A DNA stretch of 64,000 bases from Tsuneonella rigui (GTDB taxonomy: Bacteria > Pseudomonadota > Alphaproteobacteria > Sphingomonadales > Sphingomonadaceae). The stretch spans positions 62,001 through 126,000 of the forward strand of contig NZ_RSEL01000029.1 of assembly GCF_003958625.1 (NCBI RefSeq). The letters run 5' to 3'. The notes under the pieces are model-generated. The model made no database searches. It saw only the letters and a list, made by a program, of their open reading frames with translations, and was not told where the DNA came from. Below, in pieces: positions 1 through 9,400 of this stretch; position 1 is the first letter of the stretch; each line of letters begins with the position of its first letter. A program made the translations under genes and the position numbers.

Positions 1-77
1 CGCTCATCCTGTTCATCCTCGCCCGGGTGTTCCGCCACGGCGCCGCGATGCGCGAAGACCTCGAAGGGACCGTGTGA
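1..77 (+). CDS. DUF2975 family membrane protein, C-terminal end only
   Basis: Only the last 24 codons and the stop are in the window; the reading frame is open from the first base. The visible tail is a hydrophobic stretch followed by a charged end (ARVFRHGAAMREDLEGTV), which is how DUF2975 membrane proteins usually finish. Genes of this family are commonly followed directly by a small XRE regulator, and that is what comes next: the stop TGA overlaps the start ATG of the regulator. The assignment rests on this short tail and the gene pairing. The cellular role of the family is not known to me. Confidence 0.6.
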   Translation, partial: LILFILARVFRHGAAMREDLEGTV

Positions 78-304
78 TGCCCGCCGAAGAAGGAACCAAC
101 ATCGTGGTCACACTCGACGACCTGCTCCACGCGCGGCGCATGACCCTGACCGAACTGGCCGAGCGGGTGGGACTGACCCTCGCCAACCTGTCGATCCTCA
201 AGACCGGCAAGGCCAAGGCGATCCGCTTCTCCACCCTCGAAGCGATCTGCCGGGAGCTGGAGTGCCAGCCGGGCGACCTGCTCTCCTACCAGCCCGCCGC
301 CTGA
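77..304 (+). CDS. XRE-family helix-turn-helix regulator (YozG-like)
   Basis: A 75-residue protein that is essentially one Cro/C1-type helix-turn-helix domain. The core reads LTELAERVGLTLANLSILKTGKAKAI.. with the recognition helix in the middle, then LEAICRELECQPGDLL, the typical second half of YozG/YafQ-antitoxin-like XRE domains. The start overlaps the stop of the DUF2975 gene, so the pair is probably translated together. In such pairs the small protein is thought to be a DNA-binding regulator linked to the membrane partner, but the signal is unknown. A GTG three bases upstream of the ATG is in frame; I prefer the ATG because of the overlap. Confidence 0.85.
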   Translation: MPAEEGTNIVVTLDDLLHARRMTLTELAERVGLTLANLSILKTGKAKAIRFSTLEAICRELECQPGDLLSYQPAA

Positions 305-413
305 CCTGTCCCCCAGGCAGCAGGCACCATCCCGCCGGACCGCATGAAGCCGGTCCGGCGGGAACTTTGTCCAAATGTGGCGATTTAGTGGCAGACCCAA
401 TCAGGAGATCACC

Positions 414-749
414 ATGAAGAAGCTTGCTCTTTTCGCCGCCCTGCCGCTCGCGCTCGGCCTTGCCGCCTGCGGCGACAGCACCCCCGATGCGGCCGACGGT
501 ACCGCCACCGACGCCGCCGCGGCGACCTCTACCGACGATGCGATGGCGACCGACACCAGCGCGGTCGGCCCGACCGACACCACTCCGGCCGCCAATGCGA
601 CCGACACGATGAGCGCCAAGCAGCTCGACACCACCGCCGAGAACCTCGAGAAGCAGGCCGACAAGGTCGAGGACACCAGCGAGGCCGAGGCCGACCGCCT
701 CGAAGCCCAGGCCAAGGCGCTGCAGGAAAAGCGCGACGCCAAGGACTGA
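414..749 (+). CDS. Small acidic lipoprotein of unknown function
   Basis: A 111-residue protein. It starts with a lipoprotein signal peptide (MKKLALFAALPLALGLAAC) whose lipobox LAAC predicts a lipidated Cys at residue 19. The next 60 or so residues are low complexity, rich in Ala, Thr and Asp with repeated TDTT/TDA runs. The C-terminal third is a charged helix (KQLDTTAENLEKQADKVED and onward) likely to form a coiled coil. The start was chosen at the ATG preceded by AGGAGA; an in-frame ATG 13 codons earlier would bury the signal peptide. No enzymatic motif is seen. It probably sits on a periplasmic face of the envelope. A strong terminator follows, so it is a single-gene unit. Confidence 0.75.
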   Translation: MKKLALFAALPLALGLAACGDSTPDAADGTATDAAAATSTDDAMATDTSAVGPTDTTPAANATDTMSAKQLDTTAENLEKQADKVEDTSEAEADRLEAQAKALQEKRDAKD

Positions 750-801
750 CCCGCGCATCGTATACGGCGCGCGCGGCTTGACTCCGCGCCGCTTTCCTCT
801 A

Positions 802-830
802 GAGGCCCGCCCCGTCCGGCGGGCCTCTTT
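802..830 (+). terminator. Rho-independent terminator after the lipoprotein gene
   Basis: Perfect 10-bp stem (GAGGCCCGCC / GGCGGGCCTC) with a 6-base loop followed by TTT. It lies about 50 bases after the lipoprotein stop. Confidence 0.85.
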
Positions 831-1081
831 GCATTTGCAATCGGTCCATCGGCGTCCGTCCAAGACAGCTGGTGCCCCGGAATTTATCCGAGGCTTAATC
901 TCCAGCCTAGGCGGGGAAACGAGATTTACCGGCGGAGCGCTTCGGCCCTCCTGCCCTCAACGTGCTTCGGCGCGCTCCTTCCCCATCGATGGACTCGCCC
1001 ACCCGTGCATTCGCACGCGTGGCAACGTGAGCCGGTCGCGGCCGCCTTCGGGCATCCGCGATCATGAGTAAGGAGCAAGGC
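831..1081 (+). promoter_or_regulatory. Untranslated leader of the rplJ-rplL operon
   Basis: This 251-base stretch before rplJ holds no convincing gene. Because rplJ starts a new unit after a terminator, the stretch should contain its promoter and an autoregulatory L10 leader. Several small hairpins are visible, for example CGTGC/GCACG around 1002-1016. I could not align it to the L10-leader consensus by eye, so the leader call rests on position. Just before the start codon there is an AAGGAG Shine-Dalgarno sequence. Confidence 0.4.
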
Positions 1082-1597
1082 ATGGATCGTTCGCAGAAAG
1101 CCGAATCGGTCGCATCGCTCAACGCGGTCTTCAACGAGGTCGGCGTGGTGGTCGTCACCCGCAACCTCGGCATGTCGGTGGGTCAGTCCACCGGCCTGCG
1201 CACGAAGATGCGTGAAGCGGGCGCGACTTATAAGGTCGCGAAAAACAGTCTGGCCACCATCGCCCTGAACGACACCCCCTACAAGGGCCTCGAGACTTAT
1301 CTCGAGGGTCCGACGGGCCTCGCCTGGTCGACCGACCCGGTGGCGGCGGCGAAAGCCGTGGTGGACTTCGCCAAGACCAACGACAAACTCGAAATCGTCG
1401 GTGGTTCCATGGGCGGGCAATTGCTCGACGAAGCCGGCATCAAGGCACTCGCCTCGCTGCCCAGCCTCGACGAGCTGCGGGCAAAGCTCATCGGCCTGGT
1501 CAATGCACCCGCCACCAAGGTGGTGCAGCTGGTCAACGCCCCCGCGAGCAAGCTCGCCCGTGTATTTGGCGCCTATGCGGCCAAGGACGCGGCGTAA
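1082..1597 (+). CDS. rplJ: 50S ribosomal protein L10
   Basis: A 171-residue protein of normal length for bacterial L10. The N-terminal domain shows the family pattern MDRSQKAE..V..L and VVVVTRNLGMSVGQ..LR..MREAGATYKVAKN, which binds 23S rRNA at the base of the ribosomal stalk. The C-terminal helix (LIGLVNAPATKVVQLVNAP and onward) is where L7/L12 dimers attach. It also acts as a translational repressor of its own operon in well-studied bacteria. The start was placed at the ATG with AAGGAG eight bases upstream; another in-frame ATG 18 bases earlier lacks a ribosome site. rplL follows 68 bases later. Confidence 0.97.
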   Translation: MDRSQKAESVASLNAVFNEVGVVVVTRNLGMSVGQSTGLRTKMREAGATYKVAKNSLATIALNDTPYKGLETYLEGPTGLAWSTDPVAAAKAVVDFAKTNDKLEIVGGSMGGQLLDEAGIKALASLPSLDELRAKLIGLVNAPATKVVQLVNAPASKLARVFGAYAAKDAA

Positions 1598-1665
1598 GAC
1601 TTTTTTCGACTACGCAAACAATCATTGGGGCACTGCCCCGGACCTAAACACTGGAGTGAAACATC

Positions 1666-2046
1666 ATGGCCGATATCGCCAAGCTTGTTGAAGACCTTTC
1701 GAAGCTGACCGTCCTCGAAGCCGCCGACCTCGCGAAGGCGCTGGAAGAAGCCTGGGGCGTGAGCGCCGCTGCCGCCGTGGCCGTTGCCGCGCCGGCCGCC
1801 GGTGGTGACGCCGGTGGCGCCGCCGCCGAAGAGCAGACCGAGTTCGACGTCATCCTGACCGGTGACGGCGGCAAGAAGATCCAGGTGATCAAGGAAGTCC
1901 GCGCCATCACCAACCTCGGCCTGACCGAAGCCAAGGCGCTCGTCGAAGGCGCGCCCAAGGCGATCAAGGAAGGCGTCAACAAGGCGGAAGCCGAAGAGAT
2001 CAAGAAGAAGATCGAGGAAGCCGGCGGCACCGTCGAGCTCAAGTAA
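1666..2046 (+). CDS. rplL: 50S ribosomal protein L7/L12
   Basis: A 126-residue protein of standard length. It begins with the dimerising helices ([20 protein letters not shown]), continues with an Ala/Gly-rich hinge at about residues 40-55 and ends with the globular translation-factor-binding domain. That domain holds the signature [20 protein letters not shown] and [20 protein letters not shown]. It recruits elongation factors to the ribosomal stalk and binds L10, encoded just upstream. A strong terminator follows directly, so rpoB does not continue this operon here. Confidence 0.98.
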   Translation: MADIAKLVEDLSKLTVLEAADLAKALEEAWGVSAAAAVAVAAPAAGGDAGGAAAEEQTEFDVILTGDGGKKIQVIKEVRAITNLGLTEAKALVEGAPKAIKEGVNKAEAEEIKKKIEEAGGTVELK

Positions 2047-2072
2047 GCTTCTTCTCGTCTCTGACGAAATCG

Positions 2073-2105
2073 AAAGGGCGGTCCGGCAACGGGCCGCCCT
2101 TTTTC
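2073..2105 (+). terminator. Terminator of the rplJ-rplL operon
   Basis: An 11-bp stem (AAGGGCGGTCC / GGGCCGCCCTT, with one G-T-type irregularity at the loop) followed by TTTTT. Confidence 0.9.
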
Positions 2106-2111
2106 GTTGCT

Positions 2112-2702
2112 CTATCGGCTCGTGACCCGCTTCGCCAAGCTCCAGGCCGCGCCGACCACCGCGGCCGCGGCGACGCCGATCGCGGTGCCGGCAATCACAT
2201 CGCTCGGATAGTGCTTGCAGGCGGGAATTCGGGCGAGCGCCACCACCCCGGCGGCCCCCCGAGCGGCCAGCCCCTGCGCGGGATAGACCGCCGCGAACGC
2301 GCTGGTGGTTGCCGCGGCGCCCGCCGCGTGGCCCGAGGGGAAGCTCGACTTCTCCTTGCGGGTGTCGTGGCCCTTGTGAAGCTTGTGCGCCCCGTTCTTC
2401 GCCGGATTGCGCGGGCGGGTGCGGACGACGTGGTCCTTGACCCACACCTTGGCGCTGGTCGCGAGTTCGTGCGCCGCCAGCATGCGCACGCCCGCGCCGA
2501 ACATCTTTGCATCGCGCCGCACCGCGCCGGCGAGCATCACCCCGCCCGCGACCAGCCGCATCTGCGCCTGGTCACCGATCTTGCTGACCCAATCGATCGC
2601 CTTGACCGGCAGGCTGTCGCGGCGGGGCAGAACCGCCTTGCGCACCCGCTTGTCGAAGCGGAGCACGGCATCGGTGGCGGATTTCAGAACGGTCGCTGTC
2701 AT
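2112..2702 (-). CDS. PAP2-family membrane phosphatase
   Basis: A 196-residue PAP2 (type 2 phosphatidic acid phosphatase) family protein. The three catalytic motifs are present in order: KDHVVRTRPRNP (KxxxxxxRP), FPSGHAAG (PSGH) and ARIPACKHYPSDVIAG (a variant of SRxxxxxHxxxD, with Ala in place of the Ser). Hydrophobic segments lie between them and at the C-terminus (VIAGTAIGVAAAAVVGAAW), so it is an inner-membrane enzyme with a periplasmic-facing active site. The substrate is probably a lipid phosphate or pyrophosphate, but the sequence does not fix it. The start is the ATG giving MTATVLK; the longer open frame upstream only overlaps dcd. Confidence 0.85.
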   Translation of the reverse strand: MTATVLKSATDAVLRFDKRVRKAVLPRRDSLPVKAIDWVSKIGDQAQMRLVAGGVMLAGAVRRDAKMFGAGVRMLAAHELATSAKVWVKDHVVRTRPRNPAKNGAHKLHKGHDTRKEKSSFPSGHAAGAAATTSAFAAVYPAQGLAARGAAGVVALARIPACKHYPSDVIAGTAIGVAAAAVVGAAWSLAKRVTSR

Positions 2703-2740
2703 CGCAAGGACAACCGTACCGGGCGCGATTGGTGCCCGCG

Positions 2741-3295
2741 TTAGAGCCGGGGAAGCGTTACCCCGCGCTGGCCCATGTATTTGCCCGCGCGGTCGGCATA
2801 GGTCACCTCGGGTCGCTCGTTGCCAGCCAAGAACAGGAACTGGCAGGCGCCTTCGTTGGCGTAGATCTTCGCGGGCAGCGGAGTGGTATTGGAGAATTCC
2901 AGCGTCACGTGCCCTTCCCAGCCCGGCTCGAGCGGGGTGACGTTCACGATGATCCCGCACCGCGCATAGGTGCTCTTGCCGAGGCAGATCACCAGCACGT
3001 CTTCCGGAACGCGAAAGTATTCGACCGTGCGGGCGAGCGCGAAGCTATTGGGCGGGATCACGCAGACGTCGGTCTGGCGGTCGACGAAGCTGGTGTCGGC
3101 GAAGTTTTTCGGGTCGACGATCGCGTTGTCGATATTGGTGAAGATCTTGAACTCGTCCGCCACCCGCGCGTCGTAGCCGAACGAGGACAGGCCGTAGCTG
3201 ATCACCCCGTCGCGCCGCTGGCTCTCGACGAAGGGTTCGATCATGCCGCGCGTCGTCGCCGCCTCGCGGATCCACTTGTCGGAGAGAATCGCCAT
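2741..3295 (-). CDS. dcd: dCTP deaminase
   Basis: A 184-residue enzyme of the dCTP deaminase/dUTPase family, normal length for Dcd. It converts dCTP to dUTP, the main bacterial source of dUMP for thymidylate synthesis. Visible signatures are MAILSDKWI at the start, [16 protein letters not shown], the nucleotide-binding [19 protein letters not shown], and [11 protein letters not shown], which carries the catalytic Glu. The C-terminal tail ([19 protein letters not shown]) closes over the active site in this family. The start was set at MAILSD, as in homologues. The PAP2 gene follows 38 bases downstream on the same strand and may be co-transcribed. Confidence 0.95.
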   Translation of the reverse strand: MAILSDKWIREAATTRGMIEPFVESQRRDGVISYGLSSFGYDARVADEFKIFTNIDNAIVDPKNFADTSFVDRQTDVCVIPPNSFALARTVEYFRVPEDVLVICLGKSTYARCGIIVNVTPLEPGWEGHVTLEFSNTTPLPAKIYANEGACQFLFLAGNERPEVTYADRAGKYMGQRGVTLPRL

Positions 3296-3377
3296 GCGCC
3301 GACGATTCCCCACCCGCCGCAAAGGAGCAAGCGCGCGCCCGGGGTTATCCCGAGACGCGCGCGCCCCTCATGACCCG

Positions 3378-5729
3378 TTAGAAGCGTGCGCCGACCGTCA
3401 ACTGCCAAGTACGCGGATCGCCGAAATAAACCGTCTGGATGTTGGCGACCGAGCTGAACTCCTGACCATCAGTCTTGTAGAGTTCTCCGGTCACATTCTT
3501 GACCATGCCGCGGATGTAGAACCGGTCGAAGTCGACCTGGGCATAGATGTTGCCGAGGAAGTAACCGTCTTCGGTCAGCCCCGGCCGGTTATCGACCGAC
3601 AAGTACTGCTTGTCGACGAAGCGCGCGTCGCCGCCGAGGCTGAGCGCGGCGCTGCCGATCGGCACGGTGTAATCGACGCCCAGCCGCGCGGTGATCGGCG
3701 GCGCGAAGGCCGGCTGGCAAGTGATGCGCGTGCCGGTCGGATTGCAGCTGAACGCGGGCGCGCGGCGGCCGTCGTTGAATTCCTTATAGTCGGCATCGAG
3801 GTAGCCGACCGAGGCCATCAGCGTCAGCGGCTGCCACGGCTTGACGGTCGCCTCGAACTCGATGCCCTCGATGGTCATGCGGCCCGCGTTGATGACCGGG
3901 AAGCTGCCGCCGCTGATCCCGGTGTTGCCGCCGCCCACTCGGGCTTGGAAATCCTGGTAGTCGGAGTGGAAGGCGGCCAGCGCCATTGTCACCCGCCCGC
4001 CGAGCCAGCTGCCCTTGGCGCCGGCTTCGTAGGTCCACACCTTCTCCGGCGCGAAGTACGGCACGATCTGGGTGGCGCCGTTCACCTCCAAGGTGACGTC
4101 CGACAGGGCATTGACGCGGCCGTTGAAGCCGCCTGACTTGAAGCCGCGGCTGGCGGAGGCATAGAGAAGCGTGTTGGTGGTCGGTTTGAAGCTCGCCGAG
4201 ACCATCGGCGTCCATGCGTCGAAGCTGACCGTATCCACCGAGTTGAACGGGGCGGGCAGGTTGTTCGGGAACTCGAAGCTGCTCGGAACCTGCACGGCGG
4301 GGAACACCGGACTGGCGAGCAGCGCGGTGGTCAGGCGGTGGTACTGCTTGCGCTCGTGCGTGTAGCGAAGGCCCGCGGTGACCGAGAACTGGCTGGTCAG
4401 GTTGTAGGTCAGCTGGCCGAAGGCGGCGTAGCTGTCGAGTTCCTGCTGGTCGTCGATGTAGCGGGTGAAATTGAGCGGCGTGCCTACGTAGCGCAGATAG
4501 CTGTCGGCGTAGGCCTCCTGGTGCGAGGCAACCTTCTCGTTAAGATAGTAGAGACCGAGCACGCCCGCGAGCGGGCCGGTATCGAGCTTGAGTTGGAGCT
4601 CCTGGCTGAGCTGCTTCTGCCGCACGCCCACGAAGACATCGCCCGTTTCAGCGGTGGTCGCGTCGATGTCGATGAAGAAGTCGGGGCTGAGCTTGCGGTA
4701 GGCGGTGATCGAGGTCAGCGAGAGCGGCCCGCCGAGATCGACGTTGACCGTGCCCGACAGGCCCCAGTGGGTCAGCTTCTGCCCTTTGCCGGTGAGGCTC
4801 GTCGAGGTGCGATAATCGTAGTTCTCGCAGTCCGACGCCGGCGCGATGGTGAACGGGGTCAGCGCGGTGAAGGTCGCGTTGTAGTTGAAGCCGATCTGCG
4901 GCGCGGTGGCGCACCCCAGCGTCAGGCCGGTGCGCTGGCGGGTATAGTCGCCCGAGAGCAGAACTTCGACTGCATCGAATTGCCCGCGCAGGATGGCGCG
5001 GCCGGCCAGGTTGTTGCGGTCGTTGTAGTCCTTGCCCGTTAGCGGATCAATCACGTAGCCGTCGCGGTCGTCGTAGATGCCGGCGAGGCTCAGTGCGAGC
5101 GTGCCGGGGACGAGCGGCGCGGTGACATAGGCTTTGGCGGTGGTCTCGTCGAACCGGCCGTAGGTGAAGCTGGCCTCACCGCCGAGTTCGTTGAGGTCGG
5201 GCTTCTTGCTGATGACGTTGACCGCGCCGCCGATGGTGTTCTTGCCATACAGCGTGCCCTGCGGCCCGCGCAGGACTTCGACCCGCTGGACATCGAACAG
5301 GTTGAGCAGTGCACCCTGGATGCGGCTCAGGTACACTCCGTCGACATATACACCCACCGCGGGGTCGAAGGTCTGCAGCGCGTCGGGCTGGCCGATGCCG
5401 CGGATGAAGAAGTTCGCGCTCGCCGAGGAGCCGCGGCCCTGCACCAGATTGACGTTGGGCACCGCCCCCTGGACGCCCGACAGATCGTTGGCGCCCAGCT
5501 TCTCGAGCTGCTCGTCGCCCAGCGCCGTGACCGCGATCGGCACGTCGAGCAGGCGCTCTTCCCGCTTGCGGGCGATGACGACGATCGGCTGTTCCTCGGT
5601 CGCTTCTTCGGCGACCGAGCGGTCGCCATCGGTAGTGTCCTGCGCCATCGCGGGCGCGGCCAAGGCGCCGAGCGCAACGCTGGCGGCAAGCGCGATGCGG
5701 CGGACGTGGAGCGAGGTGCGGCGGTTCAT
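3378..5729 (-). CDS. TonB-dependent outer-membrane receptor
   Basis: A 783-residue receptor. It has a Sec signal peptide ending at AAPAMAQ (about residue 29), a TonB box region with IVVIARKREERLLDVPIAV (residues 49-67), then the plug with FFIRGIG, GVYVDGVYLSRIQGALLNL and VEVLRGPQGTLYGKNTIGGA. A 22-strand barrel follows, ending in the aromatic FGDPRTWQLTVGARF. This is the layout of the IroN/CirA-like receptors expanded in sphingomonads, which import siderophores, vitamins, carbohydrates or aromatic compounds. The ligand cannot be read from the sequence. The gene is divergent from a TetR regulator with a candidate operator between them, so uptake is probably induced by a small molecule. Confidence 0.93.
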   Translation of the reverse strand: MNRRTSLHVRRIALAASVALGALAAPAMAQDTTDGDRSVAEEATEEQPIVVIARKREERLLDVPIAVTALGDEQLEKLGANDLSGVQGAVPNVNLVQGRGSSASANFFIRGIGQPDALQTFDPAVGVYVDGVYLSRIQGALLNLFDVQRVEVLRGPQGTLYGKNTIGGAVNVISKKPDLNELGGEASFTYGRFDETTAKAYVTAPLVPGTLALSLAGIYDDRDGYVIDPLTGKDYNDRNNLAGRAILRGQFDAVEVLLSGDYTRQRTGLTLGCATAPQIGFNYNATFTALTPFTIAPASDCENYDYRTSTSLTGKGQKLTHWGLSGTVNVDLGGPLSLTSITAYRKLSPDFFIDIDATTAETGDVFVGVRQKQLSQELQLKLDTGPLAGVLGLYYLNEKVASHQEAYADSYLRYVGTPLNFTRYIDDQQELDSYAAFGQLTYNLTSQFSVTAGLRYTHERKQYHRLTTALLASPVFPAVQVPSSFEFPNNLPAPFNSVDTVSFDAWTPMVSASFKPTTNTLLYASASRGFKSGGFNGRVNALSDVTLEVNGATQIVPYFAPEKVWTYEAGAKGSWLGGRVTMALAAFHSDYQDFQARVGGGNTGISGGSFPVINAGRMTIEGIEFEATVKPWQPLTLMASVGYLDADYKEFNDGRRAPAFSCNPTGTRITCQPAFAPPITARLGVDYTVPIGSAALSLGGDARFVDKQYLSVDNRPGLTEDGYFLGNIYAQVDFDRFYIRGMVKNVTGELYKTDGQEFSSVANIQTVYFGDPRTWQLTVGARF

Positions 5730-5777
5730 TATGTGTCTCCCTGCGCGCGGCGTTCAGCGCGCTTGCCAGACCTGATA

Positions 5778-5800
5778 TTGAAACCTGAACCACCTTTCAA
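5778..5800. promoter_or_regulatory. Candidate TetR operator in the divergent promoter region
   Basis: Inverted repeat TTGAAA-N11-TTTCAA in the 115-base gap between the divergent TonB receptor and TetR genes. Its position suits joint control of both promoters. The 6-bp arms are short, so this is a suggestion only. Confidence 0.4.
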
Positions 5801-5844
5801 CTTTTTTCATTGCGAACATTTGTGAAGCGGCTACTCGTTGCGTG

Positions 5845-6465
5845 ATGGCAACAGATGCGGCCCTCAATGCAGCCAGTCCGGGCAAGGCGCCGCGCACCGC
5901 GCGGGGTCGCGAGACGTTGCGCAAGCTGCTCGATGCGGCGGCGAAGGAGTTCGCCGACCTGGGCTTCCACGCCGCCTCGATCAGCGGAATCACGCGGCGC
6001 GCGGGCACCGCTCTCGGGAGCTTCTACACTTACTTCGACAGCAAGGAGGCGATCTTCTCCGCGCTGGTGAAGGACATGAGCGAAAGCGTCGCGCGCGAGG
6101 CCGCCGCGGCGATGAGCCCCGACGCCACCGGGATTGCCCGCGAGCGCGAGGCACTGACCGCGTTCCTCGCCTTCGCTCGCGACAACAAGGAAATCTACCG
6201 CATCATCGATGAAGCCGAGTTCGCCGATCCGGCGAGCTACCGCGCGCACTACGATGGCACCGCGACCCGCATCGCGGCGCGGCTCGACGCAGCGGTAGCG
6301 CAAGGCCACCTCGCACCCGGGGACAACGAGGTGCGCGCCTGGGCGCTGATGGGAATGAACGTATTTCTCGGCCTGCGCTACGCCGTGTGGGACGATAGCC
6401 GCCCGGTGAGCGAGATAACCGCCGCGGTCGAAGCCTTGCTGCGCGAGGGAATCGCCGCGCGCTAG
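5845..6465 (+). CDS. TetR-family transcriptional regulator
   Basis: A 206-residue regulator of usual TetR length. The N-terminal helix-turn-helix is clear: TLRKLLDAAAKEFADLGFHA, then ISGITRRAGTALGSFYTYF and DSKEAIFSALV, the canonical GSFYxYFxSKE recognition helix. The remaining 140 residues form the all-helical ligand and dimer domain, with no ligand-specific motif that I recognise. It is divergent from a TonB receptor, which is its likely target. The ATG was preferred to a GTG one codon upstream. Its stop codon overlaps that of the convergent putA gene. Confidence 0.9.
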   Translation: MATDAALNAASPGKAPRTARGRETLRKLLDAAAKEFADLGFHAASISGITRRAGTALGSFYTYFDSKEAIFSALVKDMSESVAREAAAAMSPDATGIAREREALTAFLAFARDNKEIYRIIDEAEFADPASYRAHYDGTATRIAARLDAAVAQGHLAPGDNEVRAWALMGMNVFLGLRYAVWDDSRPVSEITAAVEALLREGIAAR

Positions 6466-9400
6466 CTCGCCAGCAGGCTCGCGTTACCGCCCGCAGCGGT
6501 CGTGTCGATGCACACCACCCGCTCGGTCGCGAAGCGCGCGACGTAGTGCGGGCCGCCCGCCTTGGGGCCGGTGCCCGACAGGCCCTCGCCGCCGAACGGC
6601 TGGCTCTCGACCACCGCGCCGATCTGGTTGCGGTTGACGTAGAGGTTGCCCACCCGCGCCAGACGCTCGACCGTGCGCCGGGTCTCGGCGATGCGGCTGT
6701 GGAGGCCGAGCGTGAGGCCGTAGCCGGTGGCGTTGATGTCCTCGATCACGCGTTCCAGTTCGTCGCCGGCGAAGCGTGCAACGTGGAGCACGGGGCCGAA
6801 GTTCTCGCGCGCGACGTCGCGGATCGAGGCAATTTCGATGATCGTCGGCGGGACGAACGATCCGGTGAGCCCGACAGGAAGCTCGCGCCGCCACACCGGG
6901 CGGCCCTTCGCCTGCATGTCGGCGACGTGACCTTCGAGCGAGCCTTGCGCCTCAGCATCGATCACCGGGCCGACATCGGTCGACGTGTCCTGCGGATCGC
7001 CGATCACCAGCGCCTCAAACGCGCCCTTGATCATCTCCAGCATCGCATCGGCGACATCGTCCTGCAGGTAGAGCACGCGCAGCGCGCTGCAGCGTTGGCC
7101 CGCGCTCTGGAACGCGCTGGCGACCACGTCGCGGGTCACCTGCTCGGGCAGTGCCGAGCTGTCGACGATCATCGCGTTCTGGCCGCCAGTTTCCGCCACC
7201 AACGTGGCGATCGGCCCGTCGCGACTGGCGAGGCTGCGGTTGATCGCGCGCGCGGTCTCGGTCGAGCCGGTGAACGCGACCCCGGCGATACGCGGGTCCG
7301 AAGTGATAAGTTGCCCGACCTCGGCCGCGCCCGGCAGCAGCTGCAGCACCTCGGGCGGAATGCCCGCCTCGTGGCACAGCTTGATCGCGAGCGCAGCGAT
7401 CAGCGGGGTCTGCTCGGCGGGCTTGGCGACCACCGTGTTGCCCGCGGCAAGCGCCGCGGCGGCGGGGCCGATGAAGATCGCCAGCGGGAAGTTCCACGGG
7501 CTTATGGTGGCGAACACGCCGCGCCCGACCAGGCTCAGGCGGTTCTCCTCGCCCGTCGGGCCGGGCAGCGGGATCGGCGCGGAGAACAGCCGCCGGGCCT
7601 CGCCCGCGTAGAAGCGCAGGAAGTCGACTGCCTCGCGCAGTTCGAGCACGCCGTCGACCAGCGTCTTGCCCGCTTCGCGCTGGCAAAGGGAGATGAACTC
7701 GGCCGTGTGCGCCTCGAACGCGTCGGCGGCGGCCTCCAGCAGCAGCGCCCGCTTCTCGCCGCCGAGCGCGTTCCAGCCGGGCTGGATCGCCTCGGCCCGC
7801 GCAATGGCGTCGACGACCTGGGCGGCGGTTGCATCGCGGCAGGTGCCGATTTCGCTGCCATCCGTCGGCGACACGACCGGCGTTTCCGGAGCGTCACCCG
7901 CGCCGAACGTCGCTTCGGCGTTCCAGCGGGTGTTCCGCAGGCTGTTCAGCGCTTGATCGAGCGCTTCATTGACCAGCGGATCGGCCAGATCGACCCCCGC
8001 GCTGTTGGCGCGGTTGCCGAAGATGTCGCGCGGCAGCGGGATCGCCGGATTGCGCTTGGGCTCGGTCGCCGCAAGCTCGGCCACCGGGTCGCCGGTCAAC
8101 TCCGTCACCGGCACATCGGCATCGGCCATGCGGTTGACGAAGCTCGAGTTCGCACCGTTCTCCAGCAGCCGTCGGACGAGGTAGGCGAGCAAATCCTTGT
8201 GCCCCCCGACCGGCGCGTAGATCCGCACCCGCGTGCGGGCATTGCCCTCGATCCGCGCCAATTCGCCGTAAACGTCCTCGCCCATGCCGTGGAGGCGCTG
8301 GAACTCGAACTCGCGGGCGCCCGCGAGCGCCTTGATCGCGCCGATGGTGTAGGCGTTGTGGGTCGCGAAGGCGGGAAAGATCGCGTCCTCGGCATCGAGC
8401 AGCTTGGCAGCACACGCGAGGTAGCTGACGTCGGTCGATAGCTTGCGGGTGAACACCGGGTAGTCGCAGTACCCGCCCACCTGCGAGAGCTTGATTTCGC
8501 TGTCCCAGTACGCGCCCTTGACCAGCCGCACGAACAATCGCCGCCCGTGCCGCCGGGCGAGCTTGGCGACCCAGTCGCACATGTGCGCCGCGCGCTTCTG
8601 GTAGGCCTGCAGTGCCAGTCCAAAGCCGGTCCAGTTGCCTTCAAAGAGCGTGTCGTCGGCAACCAGCGCCTCGATGATGTCCATCGACAGCTCGAGCCGC
8701 TCGGCCTCCTCGGCGTCGATGGTGAAATGCATGCCCCCGTCGCGCGCCTTCCCGGCGAGGTCGCGAATCATCGGCACCAGCGCCGCCTTGGCCGCCTCGG
8801 CGTGGAGAAAGTCGTAGCGCGGATAGAGCGCCGACAGCTTGACCGAGATGCCCGGCGAGTCCTGCCAGCCCGGCGCGGTCTCGCGCGAGAGACGCGCGAT
8901 CGCGCCCTCGTAGCTCGCGCGGTACCGCTCGGCGTCGGCGAAGGTCATCGCCGCCTCGCCCAGCATGTCGAAGCTGTGCTGCAGCCCCTTCGCCCGCTCG
9001 GGCGCGGCGCGCTTGAGCGCTTCTTCGATCGTCCGTCCGAACACGAACTGGCCGCCGAGGATTTTCATCGCCTGCAGCGTGGCGGTGCGGATCACCGGTT
9101 CGCCAAGCCGCCCCATCGCGCGGCGCAGCGTCGCGCCCATGCCGCGCTGGTGCGCTTCGGGCGGGTCGAGCACTTCGCCGGTCAGCATCAGCGAGAAGGT
9201 CGCCGCGTTGACGAAGGTCGAACTCGATTCGCCGAGGTGTTCGCTCCAGTCGATGTCGCCGATCTTGTCCTTGATCAGCGCGTCAGCGGTGCGCGTGTCG
9301 GGTACCCGCAGCAGCGCTTCGGCGAGGCACATCAGCGCGATGCCCTCCTCGGTCGCGAGACCGTAGGTCTGCAGGAACGCGTCGAGCCCGCTCGCCTTGC

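Noticed and set aside
6546-8441. 631-codon open frame on the plus strand opposite putA
   Set aside because: It is antisense to a certain gene, has a shadow composition (very rich in Arg, Ala, Asp, His) and no ribosome site or known motif.
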